In this document: positions 1 to 8,433 of the stretch, in pieces
Position numbering within the stretch: the stretch's first letter is position 1
How the letters are laid out: each line of letters opens with the position of its first letter
Origin: CAMCXE01 sp036520615
Lineage (GTDB): Bacteria > Pseudomonadota > Gammaproteobacteria > Pseudomonadales > Cellvibrionaceae
Assembly (NCBI GenBank): GCA_036520615.1
Contig: DATDJI010000021.1
Span: 1 to 64,000, forward strand
DNA: 64,000 bases
Reading direction: 5' to 3'
Notes under the pieces: model-generated
Seen by the model: only the letters and a program-made list of their open reading frames with translations
Told to the model about the DNA's origin: nothing
The model's database searches: none
Made by a program: the position numbers and the translations under genes

Positions 1-1
1 C

Positions 2-601
2 GTTCGAGTAAACGATGAAAAAATGTCTAAATCCTTAGGCAATTTTTTTACGATTCGCGATGTGTTGGCGCGCTACCACCCAGAAGTAGTGCGTTATTTA
101 TTGCTCAGCAGTCATTATCGCAGCGCGATTAATTATTCTGAAGACAGTTTAAAAGAAGCCCGCAGCGCGTTAGAACGATTTTATGGTTGCCTAAAACAGT
201 TTTCAAATGTTCAGGTTTTGCCGTTAGACGAGGCTTTTGCCAGTGAACAAGGCCAAGCGTTTTGCGCGGCAATGGACGATGATTTTAATACGCGTGTTGC
301 TTTGAGCGTATTGTTCGATTTGGTGCGACAAATTAATACCATACCCGATGAATATTTAGCGGCGGTGTTAAAAACTCTTGGCAGTCTTCTGGGCGTTTTA
401 CAAGCGGCACCCGAAGCTTTTCTGCAGGCAGGTAGTGCAGAGTTAGACCTAGCTAAAATTGAGATGCTTATCGCTGCGCGTGCAGAAGCAAAACTCGCGA
501 AGAATTTTGGCCGTTGCGACGAAATCCGTGTTGAGCTTAAAGCCATGGGCGTCGTGCTTGAGGATTCTAAACAAGGAACCAGCTGGCGCGCTGAGTCGTA
601 A
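2..601 (+). CDS. cysS: Cysteinyl-tRNA synthetase, C-terminal part (5' end outside window)
   Basis: This is the 3' portion of a class I aminoacyl-tRNA synthetase that charges tRNA-Cys in the cytoplasm. The reading frame is open from the first bases of the window, so the gene is cut by the window edge rather than broken. The KMSKS loop that helps form the aminoacyl-adenylate is encoded at 20-34 and is followed by the SLGNFFTIRDVL stretch typical of CysRS. After it come the helical DALR anticodon-binding region and the short C-terminal tail. The catalytic HIGH motif and the zinc ligands would lie upstream. The next gene begins 6 bases after the stop, so the two are probably co-transcribed. No terminator is visible between them. 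Confidence 0.95.
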   Translation, partial: VRVNDEKMSKSLGNFFTIRDVLARYHPEVVRYLLLSSHYRSAINYSEDSLKEARSALERFYGCLKQFSNVQVLPLDEAFASEQGQAFCAAMDDDFNTRVALSVLFDLVRQINTIPDEYLAAVLKTLGSLLGVLQAAPEAFLQAGSAELDLAKIEMLIAARAEAKLAKNFGRCDEIRVELKAMGVVLEDSKQGTSWRAES

Positions 602-607
602 TCAAGC

Positions 608-1198
608 ATGCACACTATAGAAGCCGCCGCCGACCTGCTGTGTGCAAGGCTGGCGGTTTTTTTTACGTCTCGCTTTGACCCTGTGCAGGAATATCAGCTA
701 TTAACCCGGATGCAAACGGAAGGTTTATTGGCTGTTTGCGCGGATGATAATTATTGGGTTGCACTATTTCGTAAACATTTTTTGTTGCGACACAGTTTAT
801 ATAAGCTTAATGACGTTTGGGCACCTGAGGGACGAGGTTTGCGCTTAGGGCCTATAAGTATTGAATTTTTCGAAGCGGAGCAGACACTTGGTTTACCTTC
901 TGAGGATATTACCTATCGTGCTCTGGCAGATTATTACGGGGACTTAAATCATTGGCTTTGCGCTACTGAAGATACTTGTCGAAATTTTATCGATGATTTT
1001 TTTAAGCGCTTTGCCGCTGTGACAGAGGTTGATGCCCATCTTGCAGTATTAGATTTGCCTAAGGATGCAGTTTGGGGTGTCGTACAGCAGCGTTATCGGC
1101 AGTTAGTACAGCAACATCATCCTGATAAGGGGGGTGATGTCGAACAGTTTTTAATAATTACCCGCGCCTTTCAGGCGTTAAAACTGCTGCGAGGCTAA
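608..1198 (+). CDS. DnaJ-related protein with C-terminal J domain
   Basis: A 196-residue protein that looks like a DnaK co-chaperone of the DnaJ-related family, in which an uncharacterised N-terminal region precedes a short J domain. The J domain occupies roughly residues 145-196. It carries the H-P-D signature at 171-173, followed by KGG, which is the contact that stimulates Hsp70 ATPase. The N-terminal 140 residues have no signal peptide or membrane segment and contain a conserved-looking D/E-rich core. There is no Gly/Phe region or cysteine repeat, so it is not a canonical DnaJ. It lies 6 bases after cysS. The ATG has no strong Shine-Dalgarno sequence, which fits translational coupling. 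Its client is unknown. Confidence 0.82.
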   Translation: MHTIEAAADLLCARLAVFFTSRFDPVQEYQLLTRMQTEGLLAVCADDNYWVALFRKHFLLRHSLYKLNDVWAPEGRGLRLGPISIEFFEAEQTLGLPSEDITYRALADYYGDLNHWLCATEDTCRNFIDDFFKRFAAVTEVDAHLAVLDLPKDAVWGVVQQRYRQLVQQHHPDKGGDVEQFLIITRAFQALKLLRG

Positions 1199-1352
1199 TT
1201 GCGATAAAAATTCCCTTGAATAGAAATTATGTTTTTATCCTTAAAATACCCCTTGGCTTTTTATTGCAGACTCCGCTTTTTAAAAACTAAGTGAAGTATT
1301 TTAAAAGAACGCTTGGTCCGGCTCCACCTTCATTTACTTATCAAATAATTTT

Positions 1353-1979
1353 ATGTTGTTATCTTCTCCTGCAGACACCTTAGTTGTTTTTGACTTTGAG
1401 ACCACTGGTATGTCGCCTGATAATGGCGATCGCAGTATTGAAATAGGTGCTGTTAAGTTGGTAGCGGGGCGAGTTGTGGATGAGTTTAGCCAGCTGATGA
1501 ACCCTGGTATTGCAATTCCATTATTTATTCAATCGCTCACCGGTATTAGTCATCCGATGCTGCGCAATGCTCGAGAAAATCATGAAGTAATGGCGGACTT
1601 TTATGGGTTTGTGGACGGGTTTAATTTGGTGGCGCATAACGCTGCGTTCGATGCGAAATTTTTGCATGCAGAATTTAAACGCATTAAGAAATATTTTGCC
1701 GGTGGAATTGGCTGCAGTCTGCTCGCATCGCGGCGTGTATTAACAGGAGCGCCCAGCTATAAATTGGGCGAGCTGATTGCCCATTTTAATTTACCCAAGG
1801 CCAAGCAATATCATCGAGCTTTAGCAGATGCGCAAGCCTGCGCTCATTTGTGGTTAAGGGTTCTGCAGCAGCTTGAGCAGCAACACGGAGTTAAGCAATT
1901 AACATTTGGACACTTGCAGACACTCAACCAACAACCTAAGCCACGTGTGCAGCGGTTAATTAATAGTTGGTGTGAATAA
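1353..1979 (+). CDS. DEDDh-family 3'-5' exonuclease (DnaQ-like)
   Basis: A 208-residue cytoplasmic exonuclease of the DnaQ/RNase T superfamily, which removes nucleotides from 3' ends using two metal ions. The acidic residues are in order: D14 and E16 in the DFETTG motif (ExoI), D100 in HNAAFDAKF (ExoII), and H154 with D159 in the HRALADA motif (ExoIII, DEDDh type). The length fits a stand-alone proofreading-type exonuclease and not a full polymerase subunit. It could serve in DNA repair or RNA trimming; the sequence does not decide which. Codon 1 is ATG with a weak ribosome site. It is separated from the J-domain gene by about 150 bases and converges with gluconokinase. Confidence 0.85.
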   Translation: MLLSSPADTLVVFDFETTGMSPDNGDRSIEIGAVKLVAGRVVDEFSQLMNPGIAIPLFIQSLTGISHPMLRNARENHEVMADFYGFVDGFNLVAHNAAFDAKFLHAEFKRIKKYFAGGIGCSLLASRRVLTGAPSYKLGELIAHFNLPKAKQYHRALADAQACAHLWLRVLQQLEQQHGVKQLTFGHLQTLNQQPKPRVQRLINSWCE

Positions 1980-2039
1980 TTTCCGAGAGATGTTCAGCTG
2001 CAGATGCAAGTAAGTTTTAGCAAGGCGAGTTATTCTTAT

Positions 2040-2588
2040 TTATTTAGATTGCGCCACTATAAAATTTTCCGTTACTGCTAGGGCTTTTCCGATAATTTCG
2101 TCAAGCGTTGCGTCTACGGAGATCTCAATTACACCAGCCTCATTTTGAGTCGTATCCAACGCGGCGAATTGGCTGTCTACTAATCCTGCGGGCATAAAAT
2201 GATTTTGGCGCGCTCGCATGCGATCACGAATTAGGCTTTTTTCGCCTACTAAGTGAATAAATTGAACCGGTACGCCAAGCGCTCTAAAGCGCGTGCGGTG
2301 TGCAGCGCGCAGGCCGGAATAGGCTAACACTGAACTTTTGCCTTGCGCGGCTAGCGCTTGAAGTTTGCTGCAGAGCGCTTGGATCCAGGGCTCCCGGTGT
2401 TCGTCGGTGAGCGGAATACCGCTGGCCATTAAGCTCTTGGCAAGATCCGTGTGGTAATCGTCTGCCTCTACATATTCAAAGTTATAGGTTTGCGCGAGTA
2501 GAGTCGCAAGTGTGGATTTTCCGCAACCGCTTACGCCCATAACAATTAGCGCAATAGGGGTGATGGGGCCGACGGTTGATGTGTGCAT
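2040..2588 (-). CDS. gntK: Gluconokinase
   Basis: A small P-loop kinase that phosphorylates D-gluconate to 6-phosphogluconate, feeding the Entner-Doudoroff and pentose phosphate pathways. The Walker A motif GVSGCGKST lies at residues 18-26. It is followed by EADDYH, and by the RMRARQNHFMP segment characteristic of thermoresistant gluconokinases. The protein is 182 residues from the ATG at 2588, close to the family norm. A longer frame from a TTG at 2651 would add unconserved residues, so I reject it. No gluconate permease or gnt regulator is adjacent. It is divergent from the large nuclease gene with about 160 bases between starts. Confidence 0.88.
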   Translation of the reverse strand: MHTSTVGPITPIALIVMGVSGCGKSTLATLLAQTYNFEYVEADDYHTDLAKSLMASGIPLTDEHREPWIQALCSKLQALAAQGKSSVLAYSGLRAAHRTRFRALGVPVQFIHLVGEKSLIRDRMRARQNHFMPAGLVDSQFAALDTTQNEAGVIEISVDATLDEIIGKALAVTENFIVAQSK

Positions 2589-2750
2589 GGGCAGGTCCGG
2601 GTGAGTGGGCGAAAAGGCCGCCAGGCTATCATGAGTGAACAAAGGCGCCAATTCTTAGCGGCGCTAAATTGTCGTGCAGCAACCGTTACAGTCCTTGCTA
2701 TTCGGCGTCGGGCTTTGTACCGTCGCAGCTTTTACTGCGGGAGAGTTTCA

Positions 2751-5465
2751 GTGGCCAATGCGGTATATGAACCTTTGTTCGATGCCATAACGCCCGATGC
2801 TTGGGTGCTGACTCCCAATCGACGCTTGGCGCGAGTGCTGCTGAGCGCTTACAACTCTTATCAACAGACGCAAGGGCGGGTCAGCTGGCAAGCGCCCAAT
2901 ATCCTCGCCTGGGCTGACTGGCTTGAACGCCTGTGGGAGAAGGCGTTTTATAGTTTATCCGCTGCGAACTTTCCGCATCTTGGCTACAGGTTTTTAAGCG
3001 ATGATCAGGCTCTTGCGCTTTGGCAGCTTGAACTTGCACGTGCAGCTGAGGGATGGGATTTACTCAAACCAGAGAGTTTAGCTGCCGTTGCCTTTAGCGG
3101 CTGGCAGAGCCTCAAACTGTGGGGGATCGAAGTTTCAAGCCTTGAGGAAGCCAGCGGGGAGACGCTGCTTTTTAAGCAGTGTGCACAGAAATTTGAGCTT
3201 CAGTTGACGGCGATGAAGGCGCTTTGTGTTGCTCAAATGCCTAAGTTGCTTTGCCAATATGTTCAGGCGGGTATGACCCCGCTGCCCGCGCATATGTGGT
3301 TAACCGGATTTGACGATATTAATCCCATACAACAGGCGGTTATTGAGGCCTTAAAGCAGCATGGCAGCGTTCTTAAAACATTTGAACCCGCTCGCCCCAA
3401 TGCCGCCCAGTTATTTCCCTGTGCCGACGCAGACGAAGAGCTGACTTTAGCCGCTGCCTGGGCCAAGCAGTACCTAATGGAGCATCCAGATTGCCGAATC
3501 GGCTGGGTGATTCCGGATTTACCGAGCAGGAAGCTTGCTGTAGAGCGAGTATTAACTCAGGTTTTTTCCCCTCAAGACTGGCAGCTTAGTGAGACTCGTC
3601 ATGCTCCGGGTTACAACATTTCCGTTGCTGAGCCCCTAAGTTTCACCGCTCCTATCGCCGCTGCGTTGAATTTGCTCGGTCTGGTGAATGGAAATGCCGA
3701 ACTGGAAGCCTGGCAGTTGTTCACTATGAGTGTGTTTTTCGGGGCCGAAGCTGAAGCGCCCTGGCGTACACGTCTATTAGCTCAGGTAACAAGGCGTTAT
3801 CACACGGTTACTTGGCGGCGCTTATTGTCGGCTAACGAGATATTTAACGGAGCTCAGGCGGCGCCCATTTGGCAGCAACAGTTAACCGCAACCCTGGCAT
3901 GGCGCAGAGCCGTACCCAAAGGTAAAGCTTTTTTAAGCGTTTGGATTGAGCACTGGGAGCAATTGTTGGCGCTGTGGAAGTGGCCTGGTGAGCGTATGTT
4001 GGATACGCTGGAATATCAGCAATTAATGCAGTGGCCAGTGTTACTGGCGGATTTGAAGCAGCTGGAAAATATACTCGGCCCGCTAACCTATGGGGAGGCA
4101 TTAGGACATTTGGGACGATTAGGTTACCGGCCATTTGCTGCGCAAACCGGAGATTCTCCGTTACAAATTTTGGGTTTATTAGAAGCGGCGGGACAACCCT
4201 TCGATGCGCTGTGGATTATGGGAATGGACGGTCGCCACTGGCCGCCGCCAGCACAGCCGAACCCGCTTTTACCCATAGCGTTACAACGCACCCAGCAGAT
4301 GCCGCGCTCCAGTAGTAGCCGCGAGCTTGTGCTCGCCGAGCGGCTTACTCAGCGATTGTGTCAAGCCGCACCGGAAGTAGTGGTGAGCTTTAGCTTAAGA
4401 GACGGGGACCGACCACTGGTAGCGAGCCCTCTGGTCGAGCACCTGCCTCTATATGCGAGGCGAGAACTGTGTTCCCCGCCAAATTTGAGCCAGATATTTC
4501 GGCGAGCCGACACTGCACTTGAGCGCTTTCGAGATGATCAAGGCCCAGCTTTATCCAGCGAGCAGGAAGGCGGTGCCCAGGTACTAAAAAATCAGGCCGG
4601 TTGCCCTTTCGCCGCATTTGCCCGGCATCGTTTAAACGCCAACAACGTTCAGCCCCTGCTTTTTGGTATCGACCCTGGATTGCGCGGAAGCCTTTTGCAT
4701 GCGGTGTTATTTCGGCTTTGGCAGTCCTGGCAAACACAAGCCGTATTCTTAGAGCAAACACCCGAAGCAATTTACCAGGCGATTGATCGGGCACTACAGC
4801 AGAGTTGGTTGGATTTGGACCCCTATATGGGTGTGGCTGCTGCTCTAAGGCAAATTGAAAACCAGCGCTGTCAGCGAGTTGTGCAGGCGCTTCTTGAACA
4901 CGATCGACAGCGGCCGCCATTTAGCGTCGCGCACCTGGAAGCGAAAAGGCAGATTCAGCTCGGTAACTTACGGTTAAATTTGCGTTTGGATCGGGTTGAT
5001 ACCTTAGCGGACGGGGGCCAATTGGTCATCGACTATAAATCTCGCGAAGCCAGTAGCCAGCTTTGGTTAGAGGAGCGCCCTTTGGATCCTCAAGTACCTT
5101 TATATTGCCTGTTGACGCCCGATGTCGTGGGCGCGCTATTTGGTGTATTAGAACCAGGTAAGGAAGCTTATGCGGGTTTGGTTGAGGAGGGACGCTCCCT
5201 GCTTAATATTCCTCATGCTGCAGATTTAAATAAACCGGAAATTACCGATTGGCAGGGGTTGCTGGCCATTTGGCAGCAGCGTTTACAGGCGCTGGCCGAT
5301 GAATTTAGCGAAGGCGCAGCTGCCACAACTCCCAATCCTAAAATTTGCCGTTTTTGCGATTTAAAAACCTTATGCAGATACCGCGAGCGCAGCCAAGGTT
5401 TGTTTGAGAAAAGGGACGGCGAAGATGGTGATGGCTTAACTTTAAATATTTATGCGAGTGAGTAA
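2751..5465 (+). CDS. PD-(D/E)XK nuclease, AddB-like probable DNA repair protein
   Basis: A 904-residue protein with an inactive-helicase-like body and a C-terminal PD-(D/E)XK nuclease, resembling the AddB/RecB-nuclease group annotated as probable DNA repair protein. Nuclease residues are an Asp at 747 or 750 and the D761-Y-K763 core. Four cysteines, C618 before the nuclease plus C866, C869 and C875 after it (CRFC then C), match the Fe-S staple of AddB. I choose the GTG at 2751 because GGGAG lies about 7 bases upstream. An in-frame start at 2583 would overlap the gntK start. The N-terminal LTPNRRLARVLL segment is at the usual place for this family after that start. No AddA-like helicase is in the window, so its partner is unknown. 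Confidence 0.85.
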   Translation: MANAVYEPLFDAITPDAWVLTPNRRLARVLLSAYNSYQQTQGRVSWQAPNILAWADWLERLWEKAFYSLSAANFPHLGYRFLSDDQALALWQLELARAAEGWDLLKPESLAAVAFSGWQSLKLWGIEVSSLEEASGETLLFKQCAQKFELQLTAMKALCVAQMPKLLCQYVQAGMTPLPAHMWLTGFDDINPIQQAVIEALKQHGSVLKTFEPARPNAAQLFPCADADEELTLAAAWAKQYLMEHPDCRIGWVIPDLPSRKLAVERVLTQVFSPQDWQLSETRHAPGYNISVAEPLSFTAPIAAALNLLGLVNGNAELEAWQLFTMSVFFGAEAEAPWRTRLLAQVTRRYHTVTWRRLLSANEIFNGAQAAPIWQQQLTATLAWRRAVPKGKAFLSVWIEHWEQLLALWKWPGERMLDTLEYQQLMQWPVLLADLKQLENILGPLTYGEALGHLGRLGYRPFAAQTGDSPLQILGLLEAAGQPFDALWIMGMDGRHWPPPAQPNPLLPIALQRTQQMPRSSSSRELVLAERLTQRLCQAAPEVVVSFSLRDGDRPLVASPLVEHLPLYARRELCSPPNLSQIFRRADTALERFRDDQGPALSSEQEGGAQVLKNQAGCPFAAFARHRLNANNVQPLLFGIDPGLRGSLLHAVLFRLWQSWQTQAVFLEQTPEAIYQAIDRALQQSWLDLDPYMGVAAALRQIENQRCQRVVQALLEHDRQRPPFSVAHLEAKRQIQLGNLRLNLRLDRVDTLADGGQLVIDYKSREASSQLWLEERPLDPQVPLYCLLTPDVVGALFGVLEPGKEAYAGLVEEGRSLLNIPHAADLNKPEITDWQGLLAIWQQRLQALADEFSEGAAATTPNPKICRFCDLKTLCRYRERSQGLFEKRDGEDGDGLTLNIYASE

Positions 5466-5700
5466 ATGTGCATAACTGACATCTTAATTAGTTGCGCTGA
5501 ATTGTTCTTGGTAAGGCAATTAGACCAGAGCCAAATAAACTATTACGCAAGCCGATAATAATTGAAGCTCTGATGAGTAATTAGTTCGGGCCGTTTGCGC
5601 TTCAAGGTGCACTTCTTGTGGAACTGGTATTCGATGAAGTGCGCGAAGTTTTTTAAACACGTTGTCGAGTAAACGCTTAGCATTTTTCACATAAATAAAA

Positions 5701-5722
5701 AAAGCCCTCAAAAGAGGGCTTT
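5701..5722. terminator. Rho-independent terminator, probably bidirectional
   Basis: A 9-bp stem, AAAGCCCTC with GAGGGCTTT, closes a four-base A loop and is flanked by A/T runs on both sides. Read on the minus strand it lies about 25 bases after the lipoprotein stop and ends in a long T run, so it mainly terminates that gene. The same hairpin could stop readthrough from the nuclease gene on the plus strand. The other roughly 235 bases between 5466 and 5700 show no gene I can support. Confidence 0.85.
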
Positions 5723-5747
5723 TAATTGTTATAACAATTGAGGGATT

Positions 5748-7016
5748 TTATTGAACAGCTGGACCTGAGCCGACAGTGTAATCACAGCCGATAGCGTCTT
5801 TAGAAACTACCACGTCGTCAATAGTTACTTCATTAGATATACCACTGAAGCTGTGCCAGCCAAAGATAACCTCTTTAAATTTTCCGTTCATCCAATTAGC
5901 CGAAAGTGCACCGTTGTTCCAATCGCTACCAGAGGTAATCGAGTGTACTAACGTGCCATTAGCATAAGCATTGAGGGTGTTGTAGGCCATGTCACCGCGG
6001 AACGCCACCTCAATACAGTGCCAAGTATTAGCCGCTAACACCGGGCCCTTACCCCATTGATCCTGTTTCGGAGCAATATTGTCTGTAGGCACCTCGTTCG
6101 TACCAATAACGCCTTTAATCTCACCGAAGCGAATTTCATTGTTAGCCGAACCTACTTCGCCGCGTACACCCATCAGTGTTTCGTGGTTAGCGCCAGGGTT
6201 TTGCCCGAGTTTGCGAGTAAATTTAACCCACGCGCGCATATAGACTTTATTAAGACCAGTCGGTAGCGCATGAGTAATCATTGAAGGATTTTGGCCGCCT
6301 TTAATTAGTAACGCACGATTGCCTATTTTGGCTCCGGCAACGACAGTAATGTATTTTGTAGGATCGATGTGACCAGGGTTTTGTTGATATTCGATAAAAT
6401 AATTCCAACCTTTTGGGAATTTGCCAAGGTCGGTAAATTCGAAGCTGTCCTCAAATAAAATCGCGCCTACACCACCTGAACTTGACGTGCTGCTGGAACT
6501 TGAAGAGGTGCTAGAGCTTGAAGAACTGCTGCTAGAGGATGTGCTGACGCCAGCTACAGCACGGAGGTATTTAGCAACATTAGTGTTGCAAGTGCCTGTG
6601 CACTTCGTACCTGTTTGGGGCATTGCGGCAATTTTAGTTTCTAAATTATTGCCGAGGGCGACAACATCAATTTCAATTGCGCCGTCTTTACCATTCGTGC
6701 CGTGGCAGCCTGTACAGCGAGACCATTCGGTTGGCACGGTTATGGCGGTACCCGAAGATGAAGATGAGCTGGAGGATGAGCTACTGCGACCGGAAGAACT
6801 GCTGGAACTTGAAGAACTGCTGGAACTTGAAGAGCTGCTTGAGCTTGAAGAAGAGCTAGAGCTTGAAGAACTGCTGCTGGATGATGAGCTACTGGAGCTT
6901 GACTCACCTGTGCCCGTACAGGCGCTGACAGCGGCGGTCACTAAGCATGCGGATAGAATTTTAACTAGATTCTTATATTCCCCTGCAGGGGCTAAGCGAG
7001 TGAGATGTGCGCGCAT
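5748..7016 (-). CDS. Secreted lipoprotein: poly-Ser linker, haem c domain, Ser linker, jelly-roll-like C-terminal domain
   Basis: A 422-residue predicted lipoprotein. The signal peptide ends in a VSAC lipobox with Cys33 as the lipidated residue. Next come 37 consecutive serines, a Gly-Arg, 11 more serines, a c-type haem domain with CTGCH and a Met-Pro plausible as axial ligand, a second Ser/Thr linker, and about 230 residues resembling a concanavalin-like (LamG/polysaccharide lyase) beta-sandwich with W-rich strands. Poly-Ser linkers of this type are well known in Cellvibrio and Saccharophagus polysaccharide-degrading proteins. I infer an outer-membrane or surface electron-transfer protein acting on or near polysaccharide. 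The substrate is unknown. The start is the ATG at 7016; a TTG at 7028 is also in frame. A terminator follows. Confidence 0.75.
   Translation of the reverse strand: MRAHLTRLAPAGEYKNLVKILSACLVTAAVSACTGTGESSSSSSSSSSSSSSSSSSSSSSSSSSSSSSSSSSSSSGRSSSSSSSSSSSGTAITVPTEWSRCTGCHGTNGKDGAIEIDVVALGNNLETKIAAMPQTGTKCTGTCNTNVAKYLRAVAGVSTSSSSSSSSSSTSSSSSSTSSSGGVGAILFEDSFEFTDLGKFPKGWNYFIEYQQNPGHIDPTKYITVVAGAKIGNRALLIKGGQNPSMITHALPTGLNKVYMRAWVKFTRKLGQNPGANHETLMGVRGEVGSANNEIRFGEIKGVIGTNEVPTDNIAPKQDQWGKGPVLAANTWHCIEVAFRGDMAYNTLNAYANGTLVHSITSGSDWNNGALSANWMNGKFKEVIFGWHSFSGISNEVTIDDVVVSKDAIGCDYTVGSGPAVQ
6783..6900 (-). repeat. Imperfect tandem repeats encoding the poly-serine linker
   Basis: The serine tract is built largely from TCT/TCA/AGC/AGT/TCC codons arranged in imperfect 18-base units; a GAACTGCTGGAACTTGAA-type unit recurs on the plus strand. 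The mixed serine codons show selection for serine, yet the recurring unit suggests that slippage or unequal crossing-over could change linker length. The opposite strand is open by consequence and gives a false Leu/Glu-rich frame. Confidence 0.7.
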
Positions 7017-7351
7017 TTTATTTACCAAAGTTAAAAAACATATAGGGTGGAAGTGCTGCTACATAGTCCATACAGCATCTAATGGTTTACTTTACCATCG
7101 GGCGTGTGTAAAGGGTGTGATTTTGTTTGCATTCACAGGCTGTGGTGATTCGAGTGATTAGCTCGCGTGCGAAACCTTAGGGTTCCTCTAGTTTCGGTAC
7201 TAAACAATTGCTATTTAGTACGCGTATTTTGCCGCCTAATAAATGCTGCGCATTCTTTTCAGTGGCAGAATACGTTTTCCCCGGACACGTAAACAAGTCG
7301 CAGAAATTATTGAGCATTAAATTTTTCATGCAAGCAAAACAGCCCATTCCG
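7017..7351. other. Gap between ABC permease and lipoprotein genes
   Basis: About 335 bases with no confident gene. It should hold the lipoprotein leader and perhaps its promoter on the minus strand. It contains an 8-bp inverted repeat at 7197-7221 (GTACTAAA and TTTAGTAC, 9-base spacer) and a possible minus-strand 50-codon frame at 7177-7329, listed separately. I see no convincing promoter hexamer pair. Confidence 0.5.
7177..7329 (-). CDS. Possible 50-residue small ORF after the ABC permease
   Basis: An ATG frame starts 22 bases after the permease stop on the same strand and encodes a Cys-containing, hydrophilic 50-residue peptide (MKNLMLNNFCDLF at the start, KLEEP at the end). It has no membrane segment, no recognisable domain and only a weak ribosome site. 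The inverted repeat at 7197-7221 lies inside its end. Position and residue mix make it worth listing, but chance is a real alternative. Confidence 0.22.
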   Translation of the reverse strand: MKNLMLNNFCDLFTCPGKTYSATEKNAQHLLGGKIRVLNSNCLVPKLEEP

Positions 7352-8422
7352 CTAAATCTCGTAACGATTATTTCGCAACCAAACAGTGGTGACTGCAAAC
7401 ACTGTGCTAACAACTATAACCGGCCAAAGAGTACTTATATGCAGTGCATTCGTGCCATTTTGTAGCGCTCGGAGAAAATGCGCTAAATATTCTGTGTAGC
7501 CATTAATAATAGCGCGAATATAAAGATTAATTCCCAGTGCTTCGTTTATGAGGCGATCAGCAAACATCAAACCTAAGGGCAAAAAAGTGCTCAATAAAAA
7601 AGGTGATTTTTTTGCATAGGCGGAGGCAAGTAGTGACCAAGTGATAAGCGGTAATAAAGCCAGCAGCAGTAATAAAATGTTTTTGTATATTTTAAGCGGC
7701 TGCAAGAATATACCCAGCACCGCCAAGCTATCACCAGAAACCTGCGTGATCGCGGTTAGCCAGCATGCAAGTGCGCCTATAGAAATTAGTATCAAAGCAA
7801 CTAGCGGTGCCAAACCATAAATCATAAACAACTTAGTGGCTAAATTTTGTGTTTCCGATACAGGCATCGAGCGCCAAAATAGAATTTCGCGATTTTTTCG
7901 ATCATCAAAAAGTGTCCTGTGAGCATAATTTAGCGACACAATAAGCATTACAAATACAAGCATTACCGATAAAGCAAACATAGACAAGCCGACAAATCCA
8001 GTGGAAGATTTGAACGCATTGATTTGACTAAAAAGAGGAAGCTCATCCATCGGTAGCGTGCTAAATGCAGAAAATTGCTGATCTAAATTAGATGTATCTG
8101 GGTCGGTGGTGCTTTCTGAGGTTGATTGAATCTTTGTATTTATCGAGGTAGTTGTAGCGGATGAACCTGTGACGGTTGATGTTGATGACGATGTAATTGT
8201 TGAGCTGATAGAAGAGAGTGGATTAGAGGCTGATGTAGTAGGGGGAGTGGTTGGCAGGCCAGATTGGCTGGAAATATTTTCTGCGATTTGATCAGGGGCA
8301 AAACGGATAAAAGCCAGGCTCAACAGAATTGTTAATATAAATGTACAGATGAGCGGCAAGGTAATAAAACCTTTTTTATGTTCCCAGAGTTCACGGCGCA
8401 CAAGCGTAATAATTTTTTTCAT
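7352..8422 (-). CDS. ABC-2 type transporter permease with Ser/Thr-rich external loop
   Basis: A 356-residue inner-membrane permease that should partner the ATPase encoded 11 bases upstream. A first membrane helix lies at about residues 18-40. A long segment, about 45-135, is dominated by Ser and Thr and contains no helix. Further helices follow from about 150 to the C-terminus. ABC-2 permeases often have a large external loop after helix 1, but the low-complexity Ser/Thr composition here is unusual and echoes the poly-Ser linker of the lipoprotein encoded next on the same strand. The substrate is not evident; lipids, peptides and antibiotics are typical for the family. ATG start. Confidence 0.8.
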   Translation of the reverse strand: MKKIITLVRRELWEHKKGFITLPLICTFILTILLSLAFIRFAPDQIAENISSQSGLPTTPPTTSASNPLSSISSTITSSSTSTVTGSSATTTSINTKIQSTSESTTDPDTSNLDQQFSAFSTLPMDELPLFSQINAFKSSTGFVGLSMFALSVMLVFVMLIVSLNYAHRTLFDDRKNREILFWRSMPVSETQNLATKLFMIYGLAPLVALILISIGALACWLTAITQVSGDSLAVLGIFLQPLKIYKNILLLLLALLPLITWSLLASAYAKKSPFLLSTFLPLGLMFADRLINEALGINLYIRAIINGYTEYLAHFLRALQNGTNALHISTLWPVIVVSTVFAVTTVWLRNNRYEI

Positions 8423-8433
8423 AAATCAATGCC

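Noticed and set aside
4390..4920. 176-codon minus-strand frame
   Set aside because: Lies wholly inside the nuclease gene, whose Fe-S cysteine and domain features are clear.
5520..5711. 63-codon minus-strand frame
   Set aside because: It would start inside the terminator hairpin of the lipoprotein gene and has no ribosome site.
6421..7161. 246-codon plus-strand frame rich in Leu and Glu
   Set aside because: It is the mirror of the poly-serine codons of the lipoprotein on the other strand; it has no ribosome site and no family features.
7208..7465. 85-codon plus-strand frame across the permease end
   Set aside because: Opposes a well-supported permease gene and has no features.
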